A stretch of DNA of 64,000 nucleotides from the NCBI GenBank assembly GCA_016214035.1, contig JACRPF010000002.1, positions 1-64,000 of the forward strand. The letters run 5' to 3'. A model generated the notes under the pieces. It had not been told where the DNA came from. It did not search any database and worked only from the letters and a program-made list of their open reading frames with translations. Source of the DNA: Spirochaetota bacterium. Lineage in GTDB: Bacteria; Spirochaetota; Brachyspiria; Brachyspirales; JACRPF01. A program made the translations under genes and the position numbers. Of this stretch, positions 1-9,141 are shown one piece after another (positions within the stretch are counted from its first letter, which is position 1; every line of letters begins with the position of its first letter).

Positions 1-47
1 CGCGATGCATCGCGCGCCTGCCGCCGCTTTTTATAGTTATATCAATA

Positions 48-1463
48 TCAGCGTGTCATTATCGTATCGCTGTAATCAACAACATACCAGTTGCTTCCAA
101 GGCGTTTGAGCGTGTAGTGGCGAAGCGTCACCGGCTCAAAACGATGTCGTGTGCTCGGATTGTAGAATTTCTCATACAATTTTGTCTCGACATATGCGGT
201 TTGAAGGCCATGTACATTGGTTACGGTGGTGCTGAAGACCGTATAATTGGTGAGCTCATACCGTTCGTCTTTCGCGTTCTCTTCAGCAATACTTTTTCTT
301 ATCTCGCGATAAAAGCGCGCTGCATCCTCCGCCGCTTTTTTTTCGTCAGTCCGCTGTGCCCGTGCCGCTTCTGCATCTTTCTCGAACGCCTGAACAGCCA
401 GCCGTTCGGAGAAATGAAACCGTATGTCGTTGTCATATCGTGACGCGAGGTAGGTGCGGTATTCATCGAAAAGAGCGGCGCGTTCGGCGGGCATTTTGGT
501 CCGGTAGGCGAGTTCATACGCGAGCGCCAGTTTGCTCACCTCGCCGGCGCGATATGCGTTCGCCATATCATCGACATATGAGCTTCCCATGAATTGCTTC
601 ATCTGCAGGAGCGATGTGGTGTCATTGAAATTCGAAAAGAGCGCATTTGAAAGGTTTGCTGCAATCCATTTTTTTCCGGCGGCAAGCTCACTGAATGACT
701 CCTGGTTCGGTCCGAACCGGCGTTCATAATAGTTGCGATACCGTGTGGTTATGGTGATGAGCGACGGCAGATGAACATTGCGGAAAAACTCACCCCATTC
801 CTTGCGCTGCTGCGCGGCGAGCATTGCTTCGACCACATCATACGGCGGGAGTGCCGCGGGTGCAAGCATGGGTATGACATCTTTCTTTTCCGCCGCAATG
901 GCGATGTTACTTATTTTACCGTCCCGCGTTGGTCCTACGGTGAAATATGCGGTAGCCGTTGTTATGAAAAAGTTGTCTTTGAGCGCCGGGGAGGGGTTGA
1001 ACGAGCCTTGAATGCGGTAACGGCCGGCGCGTTCAATGGCGAACCAGGATGCCAGATTGACCGATGTAGTGTACTGTTCACCGGCACGCAGACGCATCTC
1101 ACTGCCGCCCTGTAAGTCCATCTTTGCTTCTTTATGCTGCCACAGCGTATATGCATGCGCGGGGAGTACGGGATTATTTAATTCATCGTACAGTTTGAAT
1201 TTGAAGTTCTCGAACGGGTTCTGCGAATTGGTGAATGTCAGCATATCCTCGCGGCAGCGGAGATGAATGTCCATCGTGATGTCTTCCCCGAGGCAGAACC
1301 GGTTGTAATCGAACGAAAGCTGTATCTGGTATCGACGTTCGGCGTCTTTGACGCTTTTCGCGATAGTTTCTTCTGAACGCACCGGCATGGTGTCGGGGAA
1401 TTTTCGTTCGATCCCGATGAGCGGCAGTGAGATGAGGAGTGATATACACAGTGTCTTTTTCAT
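48..1463 (-). CDS. exported protein of unknown function
   Basis: 471 residues. The N-terminus (MKKTLCISLLISLPLIG) is a short signal peptide, so the protein is probably periplasmic or outer-membrane associated. I recognise no family. Residues about 45-180 look beta-rich, like an Ig-type domain. Residues about 330-400 are Ala/Glu/Lys/Arg-rich and probably helical. The C-terminal 60 residues, ending NWYVVDYSDTIMTR, resemble the last strands of an NTF2-like or lipocalin-like fold, but this is only an impression. It is the last gene of a minus-strand run from 8342 and follows the sensor gene after 75 bases. Function unknown. Confidence 0.8.
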   Translation of the reverse strand: MKKTLCISLLISLPLIGIERKFPDTMPVRSEETIAKSVKDAERRYQIQLSFDYNRFCLGEDITMDIHLRCREDMLTFTNSQNPFENFKFKLYDELNNPVLPAHAYTLWQHKEAKMDLQGGSEMRLRAGEQYTTSVNLASWFAIERAGRYRIQGSFNPSPALKDNFFITTATAYFTVGPTRDGKISNIAIAAEKKDVIPMLAPAALPPYDVVEAMLAAQQRKEWGEFFRNVHLPSLITITTRYRNYYERRFGPNQESFSELAAGKKWIAANLSNALFSNFNDTTSLLQMKQFMGSSYVDDMANAYRAGEVSKLALAYELAYRTKMPAERAALFDEYRTYLASRYDNDIRFHFSERLAVQAFEKDAEAARAQRTDEKKAAEDAARFYREIRKSIAEENAKDERYELTNYTVFSTTVTNVHGLQTAYVETKLYEKFYNPSTRHRFEPVTLRHYTLKRLGSNWYVVDYSDTIMTR

Positions 1464-1538
1464 ACAATAATACCTGGGGAAATGCAGATTTCTTCTATAA
1501 TTATCGGCGGATTTCAGGGAAAACTTAGCACTGGAATG

Positions 1539-4500
1539 TTACTCGATGACAACCTGACGGTTTTCGATGCCAGTTTCCTTGAGGAGCGTTTTCATGCCGG
1601 CGCTGTGTGTTATCAGTTTGAGACTGGTTCCGGACGTGGTGCACTGACGGGCAAGAATACAGAGCTTTCCCATGTCAAACGAGGACAGGAGATGCAGGTC
1701 GGCAAAATCTATCGTTAGTGACGGCTGGTTCATTTTCCGTATCCGGTCGAGCGTTATGCCGGAGTCCCAGATGATGACATTGCCGCGCTGTGATAATTTT
1801 GCGGGTGCGGCATGCGCTATCTCTTTTTTATAATGGAATTGCGTATGCGAGGGATTACGCCGTTTTTCTATCGTTACCCGATTGCCTTTTTCATTATACG
1901 TCATCCGGTCCACGATACGCGCCGTTATCCAGATGCCGCGGCCGCGTGCGGCAGTTGAGTCGCCTGCGAGAAAGTTTTGAATATGCGAGGGGGAGGTGGG
2001 ATCGGGAACCTGCGACGGGATGAAACCGTTTCCCTCATCAGTAACGGTGACCGTTGTCATTACACAGTCTATCTGCATCGTGATAACAACTTTTTTCAAT
2101 GCATTGCCGGAGTTGCCGTGTTCTACCGCGTTCAGGCACATCTCGTCGAACGCTATTCGCATCGCGGCTATCTCTTCATCGGTATAGCCGCGATGCATCA
2201 TGGCAGTACCCAGTTTCTCTGAATTGGCGGTGATACGGCTGCCCCCGCGAAGTGTAATGCTGCACTCGTGACGCTGTATGTGCTCTACGAGCAGTACGGT
2301 CGTATCGTCCTTGAGCGGGATGTCGATAAGACGTCCTACCGACGATATGAGGGTGAGCAGATCATTTGACAGTCCGTGGCCGAACTTCGACAGTATTCGC
2401 CGCATCCAGGCGGTATCGAAGATAAGTCTGTCGTTTTTCAATACCGATGAGAATGCGTCCGATGCGATGAACAGTATCTCGCCTTCCTTTATACGGCGTG
2501 ACCTGGTCTCATAACGGGCGTTCGTGTCGTAGCCGAGCATGAAGCCGTCAGTCTTAACAAGCCGTGAAACGCGGCCGCGATGAATCACGAACGGCAGCGG
2601 ACTGCCCGCATTTGCGTAGTGCATGACCTTGGTGTCGGTATTGATGACGGCGGAAAACATCGTTGGAAAGTTCTGCTCAGAGAAATAGACAACCGTGTCG
2701 CGGTTGACGAGTGACAGGAATTGCCCCGGGTCGCCGTCGGCAAGCTTGTCAATATACCGGTCGGCTATCGATTTCAGGAGCGTTGCGGCCATCGAGGCTT
2801 CAATGCCGTGCCCCGAACAGTCTGCGATGATTATGATCGTGTGATTGCCGAACTGCCGTATGTCGAAGAAATCGCCTCCGAGTTCTTCGCTCGGCATATA
2901 GAACGATGCAATATTCACGTCGGGTACCAGCGGCAGCGTTTTGGTATTCAGATTGCGCTGCAGTTTCTGCGCATTCGAGATGCCGCGTGTCTTCAGGTCA
3001 AGGCTTGTTTTAATGCTGTGCGTGTACGCTTCTGTCATCATGCGGTTGATGTATGTTCCCGTTTCGCCCGCTATCGCAGATAATATCCGTGATTCGCTGT
3101 CGGTGAACGTGCGGGGGCGTTCCGACATGACGCTGAGGGCGCCGATGACGCGTGTTCCCGAGCAGAGCGGCAACAGCGCATAGGCGTGCATATGCTGCAG
3201 TATCGGATTGGCGCGGAAATGCATGACGGTCTGCGCGCGGCGGAAAACGGCATCATAGGGTGATTTGTCGAGCGGCAGCATGCGGATGTGTTCCACTGCT
3301 GCGGCATCATCAATGTTCGTATACTGGAGCGCCGCATAATCCTTGTTCTCGCCGATGAGATGCACCATCCCTACATCGAAATGCATGCGCGTGAGCACGG
3401 TGCTGACCATGCTGGCCAGAAGATCGTCGATGCTGCTCGCGGCGGATGCGGCGGCGATGATGCTGTTGAGCATTTCAAGTTCCGTTGTGCGTACCTCAAG
3501 CTGTTCCTCGATGTATCGCCGTTCGGTAATATCACGCATGACGCCGGTCAGGTGGATGACTTTTCCGTTCGGGTCGGTGACAGCTTTTCCCATTTCTTCT
3601 ATGATGCGCACCGCGCCGTTTTTCAAGAGCACGCGGAATACGAGCCTGCGGTCTTCAGCTGTCCTTATCGCCTGCTCGAACGCCTGCGTTACCAGGTCCT
3701 GATCGTCCGGATGGATGAAGTCCATGAGCGGCCGCCCGATGATGTCCTGAGGCGCAAAACCGTATGCGAACGCGCTTTGGCTGATATAGGTGATAATGCC
3801 CGAAGTATTGACCGAGTAGAGAATATCCTGCGAATTCTCTACAATTGTCCGGTATTTCGCCTCGCTCACCGCAAGCGCCTCAGCCATCCGTTCGCGTTCG
3901 GTGATATCGCGCAGCACGCCGGTGACTGTGGTAACATTCCCTGCCGCGTCACGGATTACCGTGCTTTTTACTTCGATGTGCAGTATTGAACCAGATTTTG
4001 TTATGATGCGGAAGGTCAGCGGACGCGTAGTTCCATCGGTATTTTTACGGACTATTCCGTTCGTGACCGCCTGGCGCATCGCTTCGGAGACCATCGGGGC
4101 ATCGTCAGGGTGGATGAAATCGATCATCTTTTTTCCGATGACTTCCTCCGGTGCGTATCCGGTGATACTTACACTCGGACTAATGTAGGTAAACACGCCG
4201 GATCTGTCATAGGCATAGATGATATCCGGGCCGTTCTCGATGAGCATGCGGTAGCGCGCCTCGCTTGCCGCGAGCATGTTTTCTGCGCGCCGGTGTTCAG
4301 TGACATCATGGATGATGTAGAGCATTCCCAGCGATATGCCGCTTCGTGTGACGGGGGTGGGGATTATCATTATCGATGTGCCGTTCGCAAGTTCGCACTC
4401 GCGGGTATCGTTGAACGCAAGGTCGGAGCGGACAATGCTTTTAAACGACGTTCCCGGCGCGATCCGTTCAACGCCGAGCAGTGTGCGCGCCCGGCCGTTC

Positions 4501-5276
4501 ATCCGCTCAACGGTTCCGTCTACGCCGGTGATTACCAGACCGTCGGCCACGGCGTCGAACAAATCGCCGGCGATGCTTTCCACCGTGATGTCGAGCATGT
4601 TATACTGACGGACCGCAATAAAAAAGAAGACTGACTCTATGAATGTTGCCGCACCGGTAAGGCGGAGGAATTCGTTGATGCCGAAAACAAACGGAAGGAG
4701 GAAGTCGGCGGTCATGCCGAAGACCAATGTCGCCACGGATCCGGCAAGTACGATAGTGATCTGCTGGCGATGCAGGCTGTTTTGAGTCTTTTGCAATGCA
4801 ATCGCGAGCATGCCATAGGAATAGATGAGCGTTGCATTTGTCACGAAAACAACGGTTGGCAGGAACAGCGGCCCGCCGATGACGCTCGTACCCCACGTAT
4901 GGAATAATACGGAACGCACCACGAGATCGGTCGAAAGGCTCACGCCGATTGCGAGAAGTGCTGCTCCCAGTGCTATATAGAACAGCGCGTTGCGGGGCCG
5001 TTTCAAAAACACATACACAAAATTGAGAAAACATATACCGATGGAGATCCAGAAAATGGAATGGATCTTCAATACGGGTATCAGGAACGGCTGCCACTGA
5101 TGAATGGAAACTGCACTCCAGGTGAAGGCGTCACAGCAGAGCCATCCGATAAGACAAAGGCTGAAGATGATATATGAGTTCAAGAGCCTTTTATTTCCGC
5201 CCATGAAAAGGGCATACACCAGCATTGCGACGTCAAGAATGATGATGGATATCGGCAGCAGTACGAACAGGTTCAT
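1539..5276 (-). CDS. 7TM-PAS-GAF-PP2C phosphatase / RsbW-like ATPase / STAS-like multidomain sensor
   Basis: 1245 residues. Order: a 7-helix membrane region of the histidine-kinase 7TM type (1-225); three PAS domains (about 232-327, 336-462, 466-588), each followed by a DIT- or DVTE-type PAC tail; GAF (about 605-745); a SpoIIE/RsbU-type PP2C phosphatase (770-998) with metal-site motifs GGDFFD at 800, DCSGHG at 819 and DDTTVLL at 990; an RsbW/SpoIIAB-type HATPase (1003-1140) with an N-box (DEMCLNAVEHGN) and RGIWI; and a STAS-like tail (1165-1245). No HisKA dimerisation domain is present, so this is not a classical histidine kinase. The likely role is membrane sensing that controls a partner-switching pathway through serine phosphorylation. 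The tail keeps SS at 1198-1199 where anti-sigma antagonists carry the phosphorylated Ser. Domain calls are firm; the output is inferred. Confidence 0.9.
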   Translation of the reverse strand: MNLFVLLPISIIILDVAMLVYALFMGGNKRLLNSYIIFSLCLIGWLCCDAFTWSAVSIHQWQPFLIPVLKIHSIFWISIGICFLNFVYVFLKRPRNALFYIALGAALLAIGVSLSTDLVVRSVLFHTWGTSVIGGPLFLPTVVFVTNATLIYSYGMLAIALQKTQNSLHRQQITIVLAGSVATLVFGMTADFLLPFVFGINEFLRLTGAATFIESVFFFIAVRQYNMLDITVESIAGDLFDAVADGLVITGVDGTVERMNGRARTLLGVERIAPGTSFKSIVRSDLAFNDTRECELANGTSIMIIPTPVTRSGISLGMLYIIHDVTEHRRAENMLAASEARYRMLIENGPDIIYAYDRSGVFTYISPSVSITGYAPEEVIGKKMIDFIHPDDAPMVSEAMRQAVTNGIVRKNTDGTTRPLTFRIITKSGSILHIEVKSTVIRDAAGNVTTVTGVLRDITERERMAEALAVSEAKYRTIVENSQDILYSVNTSGIITYISQSAFAYGFAPQDIIGRPLMDFIHPDDQDLVTQAFEQAIRTAEDRRLVFRVLLKNGAVRIIEEMGKAVTDPNGKVIHLTGVMRDITERRYIEEQLEVRTTELEMLNSIIAAASAASSIDDLLASMVSTVLTRMHFDVGMVHLIGENKDYAALQYTNIDDAAAVEHIRMLPLDKSPYDAVFRRAQTVMHFRANPILQHMHAYALLPLCSGTRVIGALSVMSERPRTFTDSESRILSAIAGETGTYINRMMTEAYTHSIKTSLDLKTRGISNAQKLQRNLNTKTLPLVPDVNIASFYMPSEELGGDFFDIRQFGNHTIIIIADCSGHGIEASMAATLLKSIADRYIDKLADGDPGQFLSLVNRDTVVYFSEQNFPTMFSAVINTDTKVMHYANAGSPLPFVIHRGRVSRLVKTDGFMLGYDTNARYETRSRRIKEGEILFIASDAFSSVLKNDRLIFDTAWMRRILSKFGHGLSNDLLTLISSVGRLIDIPLKDDTTVLLVEHIQRHECSITLRGGSRITANSEKLGTAMMHRGYTDEEIAAMRIAFDEMCLNAVEHGNSGNALKKVVITMQIDCVMTTVTVTDEGNGFIPSQVPDPTSPSHIQNFLAGDSTAARGRGIWITARIVDRMTYNEKGNRVTIEKRRNPSHTQFHYKKEIAHAAPAKLSQRGNVIIWDSGITLDRIRKMNQPSLTIDFADLHLLSSFDMGKLCILARQCTTSGTSLKLITHSAGMKTLLKETGIENRQVVIE

Positions 5277-5307
5277 GGTATTTCCGGCACACAGTGCAGC
5301 ATGGTCA

Positions 5308-6519
5308 TCATTTCAGCTTCATACGTGTGATAAAAATATCGGCACCTGAGACGTTCGTCGCATTTCCAATAACAAGCATGTCATAGTTTTGCGCCGGTAG
5401 AAGCCTGACGGCAGAACAGTTGCGGTTTGATATGCGGATAGCCTTAAACCGGTCGAAATTGGTATAGCTATAATCAAGATCGCCCACCCATGCCGCTCCG
5501 TCACCGTTCATGTTTGTTGTGATCTCGATGACCCTGTCGGGGAAGAGACTGCTGTAGCGTATATCATACTGCGCGCCGGGTGTTACACTGCCGCAGGCGA
5601 GGACGCCGATGTCGTTCATGTTTGAATAACCGATACACACGGCTGTGCCCGGGAATACGAGCTGCTTGAGTGAGGCACTGTATCCGGATCTGCTGATATA
5701 TCCGAAAAGATTTGTCGACGAAGACGCGCCGCTGATGCGTCCGGTAAAATAAAAAGTATAGGGTATACGTTCGTCGCCGGTGATAGACACTACGGTGCCG
5801 GCAGTTGCAGTTCCGGTGAACGTATTTTCCTTCCAGGCTACACCGCCGCCATTGGTTATCCTGAAAACAGCAATATTCGAGCCGCTGCCGCATACGGCGC
5901 CGCCATAACCGTCGGCAGCCATGCACTGTAACGGTTCAAGCGGATAATAAGACTGCCAAAGGATTGCGCCGTTGGTACTGACGGCAAGCGCCCATCCTCC
6001 GGTATTGCTGAGGCCGCCAACCAGCACACAATCGTTGTTGCTCTGTTCCACAACCGCGTTCGCATATTCGTTGACGGATGAAGACCCGAAGTTGGACTGC
6101 CACAGCAGTGTTCCGTTACTGGCAACTTTCATCAGCAGCATATCATTATCCCCGGAAGAAGTGCATCGGCCCGCAATGTAGATATTATTGCCGGCTGTTT
6201 TTACCGCGGCGCATGGAATGATATTCGATCCGTTCGTGTATATGGCCCGGGAAACTAATGCGCCATCCTCGCTGACGGTCAGCGTACATACATTCGTTGT
6301 GCCGGTTTCGGCTGTATATCCGATGATAAATACGTTATCGAAACTGAGATTGAGCGCGGTTACTGCAACATCGTCTGTCGTTGTGCCGAATGTTTTGGTC
6401 CAGATTACGACGAAGTTCGTTGCGGCATTCGGGTCTAGCGGATTGGTGCGCTCATGCGGGATACATGAAATGAGTATTGCCGCGGTAATGACAGCGGTGA
6501 GCGCTTTGTATGCGTTCAT
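5308..6519 (-). CDS. lipoprotein with beta-propeller-like repeats
   Basis: 403 residues. I chose the ATG at 6519 because it lies one base after the upstream stop codon (translational coupling) and opens a clean lipoprotein signal (MNAYKALTAVITAAILISC) with lipobox LISC. A longer start at 6549 would overlap the upstream gene. The mature part has repeats of the form VYIAG..NDMLLMKVASNGTLLWQ and CVLVGG...ALAVSTNGAILWQS. These are typical of SBBP/PQQ-like propeller blades in secreted proteins. Asn, Thr and Gly are abundant. It is probably anchored in the outer membrane or periplasm. Its place between two envelope genes and upstream of the sensor suggests a structural or ligand-binding role, which is inference. 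Confidence 0.8.
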   Translation of the reverse strand: MNAYKALTAVITAAILISCIPHERTNPLDPNAATNFVVIWTKTFGTTTDDVAVTALNLSFDNVFIIGYTAETGTTNVCTLTVSEDGALVSRAIYTNGSNIIPCAAVKTAGNNIYIAGRCTSSGDNDMLLMKVASNGTLLWQSNFGSSSVNEYANAVVEQSNNDCVLVGGLSNTGGWALAVSTNGAILWQSYYPLEPLQCMAADGYGGAVCGSGSNIAVFRITNGGGVAWKENTFTGTATAGTVVSITGDERIPYTFYFTGRISGASSSTNLFGYISRSGYSASLKQLVFPGTAVCIGYSNMNDIGVLACGSVTPGAQYDIRYSSLFPDRVIEITTNMNGDGAAWVGDLDYSYTNFDRFKAIRISNRNCSAVRLLPAQNYDMLVIGNATNVSGADIFITRMKLK

Positions 6520-6520
6520 A

Positions 6521-7024
6521 CTACCACCGGTACGCATACGTAAATCCAAGCGATGTATTATCGGGCGTATAGGCTATTGATACTCGGGCATCGGGTACAT
6601 AGATGAGCGTCAGCGTTATCATCGTACCGCTGAGGATATAGAACGCGAGCGATTTATATCCGTAAAAAGACGCTTTTGACAGCGTGCTTTTATATTCTAT
6701 ATACGCAAGGTCGATGTCGTTGGGCGTTGTTCCGGCAAGATAGCGATTGTTATATATCGTTTCGGCATCATTGAGCGCAAGGCTCGCAAGGATAGTATCG
6801 GTGACAGCCACAGCGGCAAGAACGGCGCCGGTACCGAGCAGCATCCATTTCTCACGCGAGAACGAAAAGGTATTTTTTTTCGGTGCGTAGGTGAAAACCG
6901 CGGTGTCACCTGCGGCAAGTGTCTCTGCTAGATTGATGAGACTGCCGCGTTCATTGGTGGCACCCGGGGCGATTGCAGCCAGCATGGCTGAGGTGAGCAG
7001 TATTGATATATATTTTTTCATCAT
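6521..7024 (-). CDS. small membrane protein with signal peptide
   Basis: 167 residues starting MMKKYISILLTSAMLAA, a signal peptide. Two further hydrophobic segments lie at about 62-85 (WMLLGTGAVLAAVAV) and 122-142 (FYILSGTMITLTLIYV). The C-terminus (DARVSIAYTPDNTSLGFTYAYRW) ends in alternating aromatic residues, as in the closing strand of an outer membrane barrel or the DUF5683-like tail seen in spirochaete and Bacteroidetes envelope proteins. The gene sits 7 bases after the CsgG-like gene and one base before the lipoprotein, so all three are probably one transcript. Function unknown. Confidence 0.75.
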   Translation of the reverse strand: MMKKYISILLTSAMLAAIAPGATNERGSLINLAETLAAGDTAVFTYAPKKNTFSFSREKWMLLGTGAVLAAVAVTDTILASLALNDAETIYNNRYLAGTTPNDIDLAYIEYKSTLSKASFYGYKSLAFYILSGTMITLTLIYVPDARVSIAYTPDNTSLGFTYAYRW

Positions 7025-7031
7025 AACCGGT

Positions 7032-8342
7032 TCATATCTTCCATGTGAAAAGTATGCAATAGAACGGATACTTGACCTGACGATATCCGGGCGAACCTAC
7101 ACGCGTAGTGAAATCATAGTATGATGGATTGGGCTGATTGCCCCAGACGCTCAGCCACGACAATTCAATGCTTTCAAGTATCTCTATCCCGAAACGCAGA
7201 TATCCGGCATAATGCGAACCGAACACAACGTCCACATAACCGCCTGCCCCGACGGTGAAAAAGTACGGGTATGCGCCGGCATAGAACGATGACTGCAGGA
7301 ACGGTATCGGCATCATGATGTCGCCCAGGGCCAGCCCTGCGGATGTGCTCACTTTCCACCATTGCCGCTGCTCGCGGTTCCAGAAATGTTCCCATCCCGC
7401 AATGCCGAGCGGCCATGAGAACACCGCTGAGGTGACCGGTACGCTGTCCGCCGCCCAGCCGAGGCCGAATACGAGACGGTCCTGACGGTAATGTTCACGA
7501 TAATCGAGGTAGGCGTCGGCTGTAGGTATCTGGCGTTCATATGCGTCAAGATAATCCGAGAATGAAAGCCCGCGGGGTTTGAACTGTGTGCGGAAGTTGT
7601 ACAGATTCACGATGCCGAGTTTGAGCGCGCGTGCGAGTTCCGGATACGATATGCCGGCCTGCAGGAACTGCGCGATTATTTTTGTCTCCCATCCCGCTTT
7701 TTTGGCGGCGATGAATGCCTCGACAGTGAACCGCGCGTCGTACTGTTTGAGATCGTAGTAATCGCCGATGCTGATCCGGTTGCTGGTGAGATAGTCGATA
7801 TCGGCGGCGGAAACACCGATGAGCTCCCACCGCCGCCGCGAGTATTCGATACGGTTGTCGCCAAGATTCATCTCTGCTTCGGATTTATAGGTCATGCCGA
7901 TGCGCGCTACCATTTCAGGGATGAGTGCCAGTATGGCGGTTTCATCATGCGACGATGTCAGTTCTATAAATTCGATGACTGACGTGGCGAGATCGACGAT
8001 GCGCATGGAAACGGAATAGGTGTCATTATACCGTTCTATCGTGGTTATCAGTATCTTGTCCGCGCCGCTGGTCTTTCCTGCCGTGATGAGCGTGCTGTCG
8101 TTCGTCAGCGAATCAATGGCTATCCGCTGCTCCGTAAGCCGCGCTTCAACCAGTCCCCGGTCAATGATGCGGAAGGCCTGCTGCTTGAACAGCTCGGTGC
8201 GTACGATGTCGGTCAGTACTTTCGCCTGTGCGCCCGGAAAGATGACGGTTGTGATGTCCATGACGACAATGGAATACGCTGCATGCAAGAGTCCGGTGCA
8301 CATGCATATAACGGCTGCAAAGTTGAATAAATTCCGTCTCAT
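7032..8342 (-). CDS. exported protein with CsgG/TolB-N-like N-terminal domain
   Basis: 436 residues. I prefer the ATG at 8342 (MRRNLFNFAAVICMCTGLLHA, a good signal peptide) over 8363, because a plausible -10 (GATAAT) overlaps the extra codons. Residues about 25-160 match the pattern of CsgG/FlgT/TolB-N-type domains: a VVMDI.. strand, a helix with VLTDIVRTELF, then FRIIDRGLVEARLTEQ and SGADKILITTIERY. The middle is helical. The last 130 residues are aromatic-rich and Gly-rich (SSFYAGAYPYFFTVGAGGYVD), possibly a membrane-embedded or barrel-like part. The gene starts a co-directional envelope run and is divergent from thyX. Export function is inferred from the domain only. Confidence 0.75.
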   Translation of the reverse strand: MRRNLFNFAAVICMCTGLLHAAYSIVVMDITTVIFPGAQAKVLTDIVRTELFKQQAFRIIDRGLVEARLTEQRIAIDSLTNDSTLITAGKTSGADKILITTIERYNDTYSVSMRIVDLATSVIEFIELTSSHDETAILALIPEMVARIGMTYKSEAEMNLGDNRIEYSRRRWELIGVSAADIDYLTSNRISIGDYYDLKQYDARFTVEAFIAAKKAGWETKIIAQFLQAGISYPELARALKLGIVNLYNFRTQFKPRGLSFSDYLDAYERQIPTADAYLDYREHYRQDRLVFGLGWAADSVPVTSAVFSWPLGIAGWEHFWNREQRQWWKVSTSAGLALGDIMMPIPFLQSSFYAGAYPYFFTVGAGGYVDVVFGSHYAGYLRFGIEILESIELSWLSVWGNQPNPSYYDFTTRVGSPGYRQVKYPFYCILFTWKI

Positions 8343-8408
8343 ATCTGATTTTGATATTATCATACGGTGCTAAATAGTGCAAGTTTGATTTTGCTTTTTT
8401 AAACATTT

Positions 8409-8427
8409 TGTTATAGTATTCATACGC
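8409..8427 (+). promoter_or_regulatory. extended -10 promoter of thyX, probably leaderless
   Basis: TGT directly precedes TATAGT at 8412-8417, an extended -10. No -35 with good spacing is visible (TTGCTT at 8391 is 15 bases away). The ATG lies at 8428, so the predicted start point (about 8424) leaves a leader of only about 4 bases with no room for a Shine-Dalgarno site. Confidence 0.55.
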
Positions 8428-9141
8428 ATGAAAGCGAACGTACAACTACTGCGTCACACACCGAACCCGGAAGAGGCTGTTGCCACAGCGGCGCGCCTGT
8501 GCTATTCACCCGCGGATATCACCGCGCTGACGGAGAAAATATCACATTCAGATGTAGCCGCATTTATCCGTAAACTTGCCGCAATGAACCACTATACGCC
8601 GTTCGAGCACGTGAGTTTTACGTTCGGCATAGAGGGAATCTCACGTGTGACAACGCATGAGCTCGTACGACACCGATTGGCGAGCTATTCACAGCAGAGT
8701 CAGCGGTATATCAAAGAAAAAGAACTTTTTACCTACATAACGCCGCCGGCAGTCGATCGCGATCCGGCGTTGAAGGAACGGTACGATGCGTTCATGCGCG
8801 AGGCGTCCGATCTGTATCAGTCACTGGTGGCGTCGGGCGTGAAAAACGAGGACGCTCGTTTTGTGCTGCCCAATGCGAAAGAAGCGAAGATCATTGTCAC
8901 GATGAACGCGCGTGAACTGATGCACTTTTTCAATCTCCGCTGCTGCACGCGTGCGCAGTGGGAGATACGCGCTATGGCCGATGAGATGCTCCGGCTTGCG
9001 AAGCAGGCATCGCCGGCACTATTCGAACATGCCGGTGCTTCATGTGAGACATTGCAGTATTGCCCTGAAGGCGAATATTCCTGCGGAAGATATCCTACTT
9101 TAGCTAAGCTTACCGACAAGAAGGGAAAAAATGAAAGATAG
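8428..9141 (+). CDS. thyX: flavin-dependent thymidylate synthase ThyX
   Basis: 237 residues, usual length for the family. It carries the ThyX signature RHRLASYSQQSQRY at 81-94 (RHRxxSxxxxSxR). That motif binds FAD and dUMP in enzymes that make dTMP from dUMP using methylene-tetrahydrofolate and NADPH. The early MNHYTPFEHVSFTF and the late MNARELMHFFNLRCCTRAQWEIR segments are also family hallmarks. It is a cytoplasmic homotetramer in known cases. No thyA is seen in this window. The last 11 bases overlap the DUF1385 gene, so the two are translated together. The start follows an extended -10 almost directly, with no ribosome-binding site. Confidence 0.97.
   Translation: MKANVQLLRHTPNPEEAVATAARLCYSPADITALTEKISHSDVAAFIRKLAAMNHYTPFEHVSFTFGIEGISRVTTHELVRHRLASYSQQSQRYIKEKELFTYITPPAVDRDPALKERYDAFMREASDLYQSLVASGVKNEDARFVLPNAKEAKIIVTMNARELMHFFNLRCCTRAQWEIRAMADEMLRLAKQASPALFEHAGASCETLQYCPEGEYSCGRYPTLAKLTDKKGKNER

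Noticed and set aside
1-14. Perfect palindrome CGCGATGCATCGCG at the window start
   Set aside because: Too short and too close to the edge to interpret, apart from the 11-mer shared with 16191-16201 noted in the findings.
1539-5276. Classical hybrid histidine kinase
   Set aside because: There is no HisKA phospho-His helix; the ATPase is of the RsbW type and a PP2C phosphatase lies in front of it.
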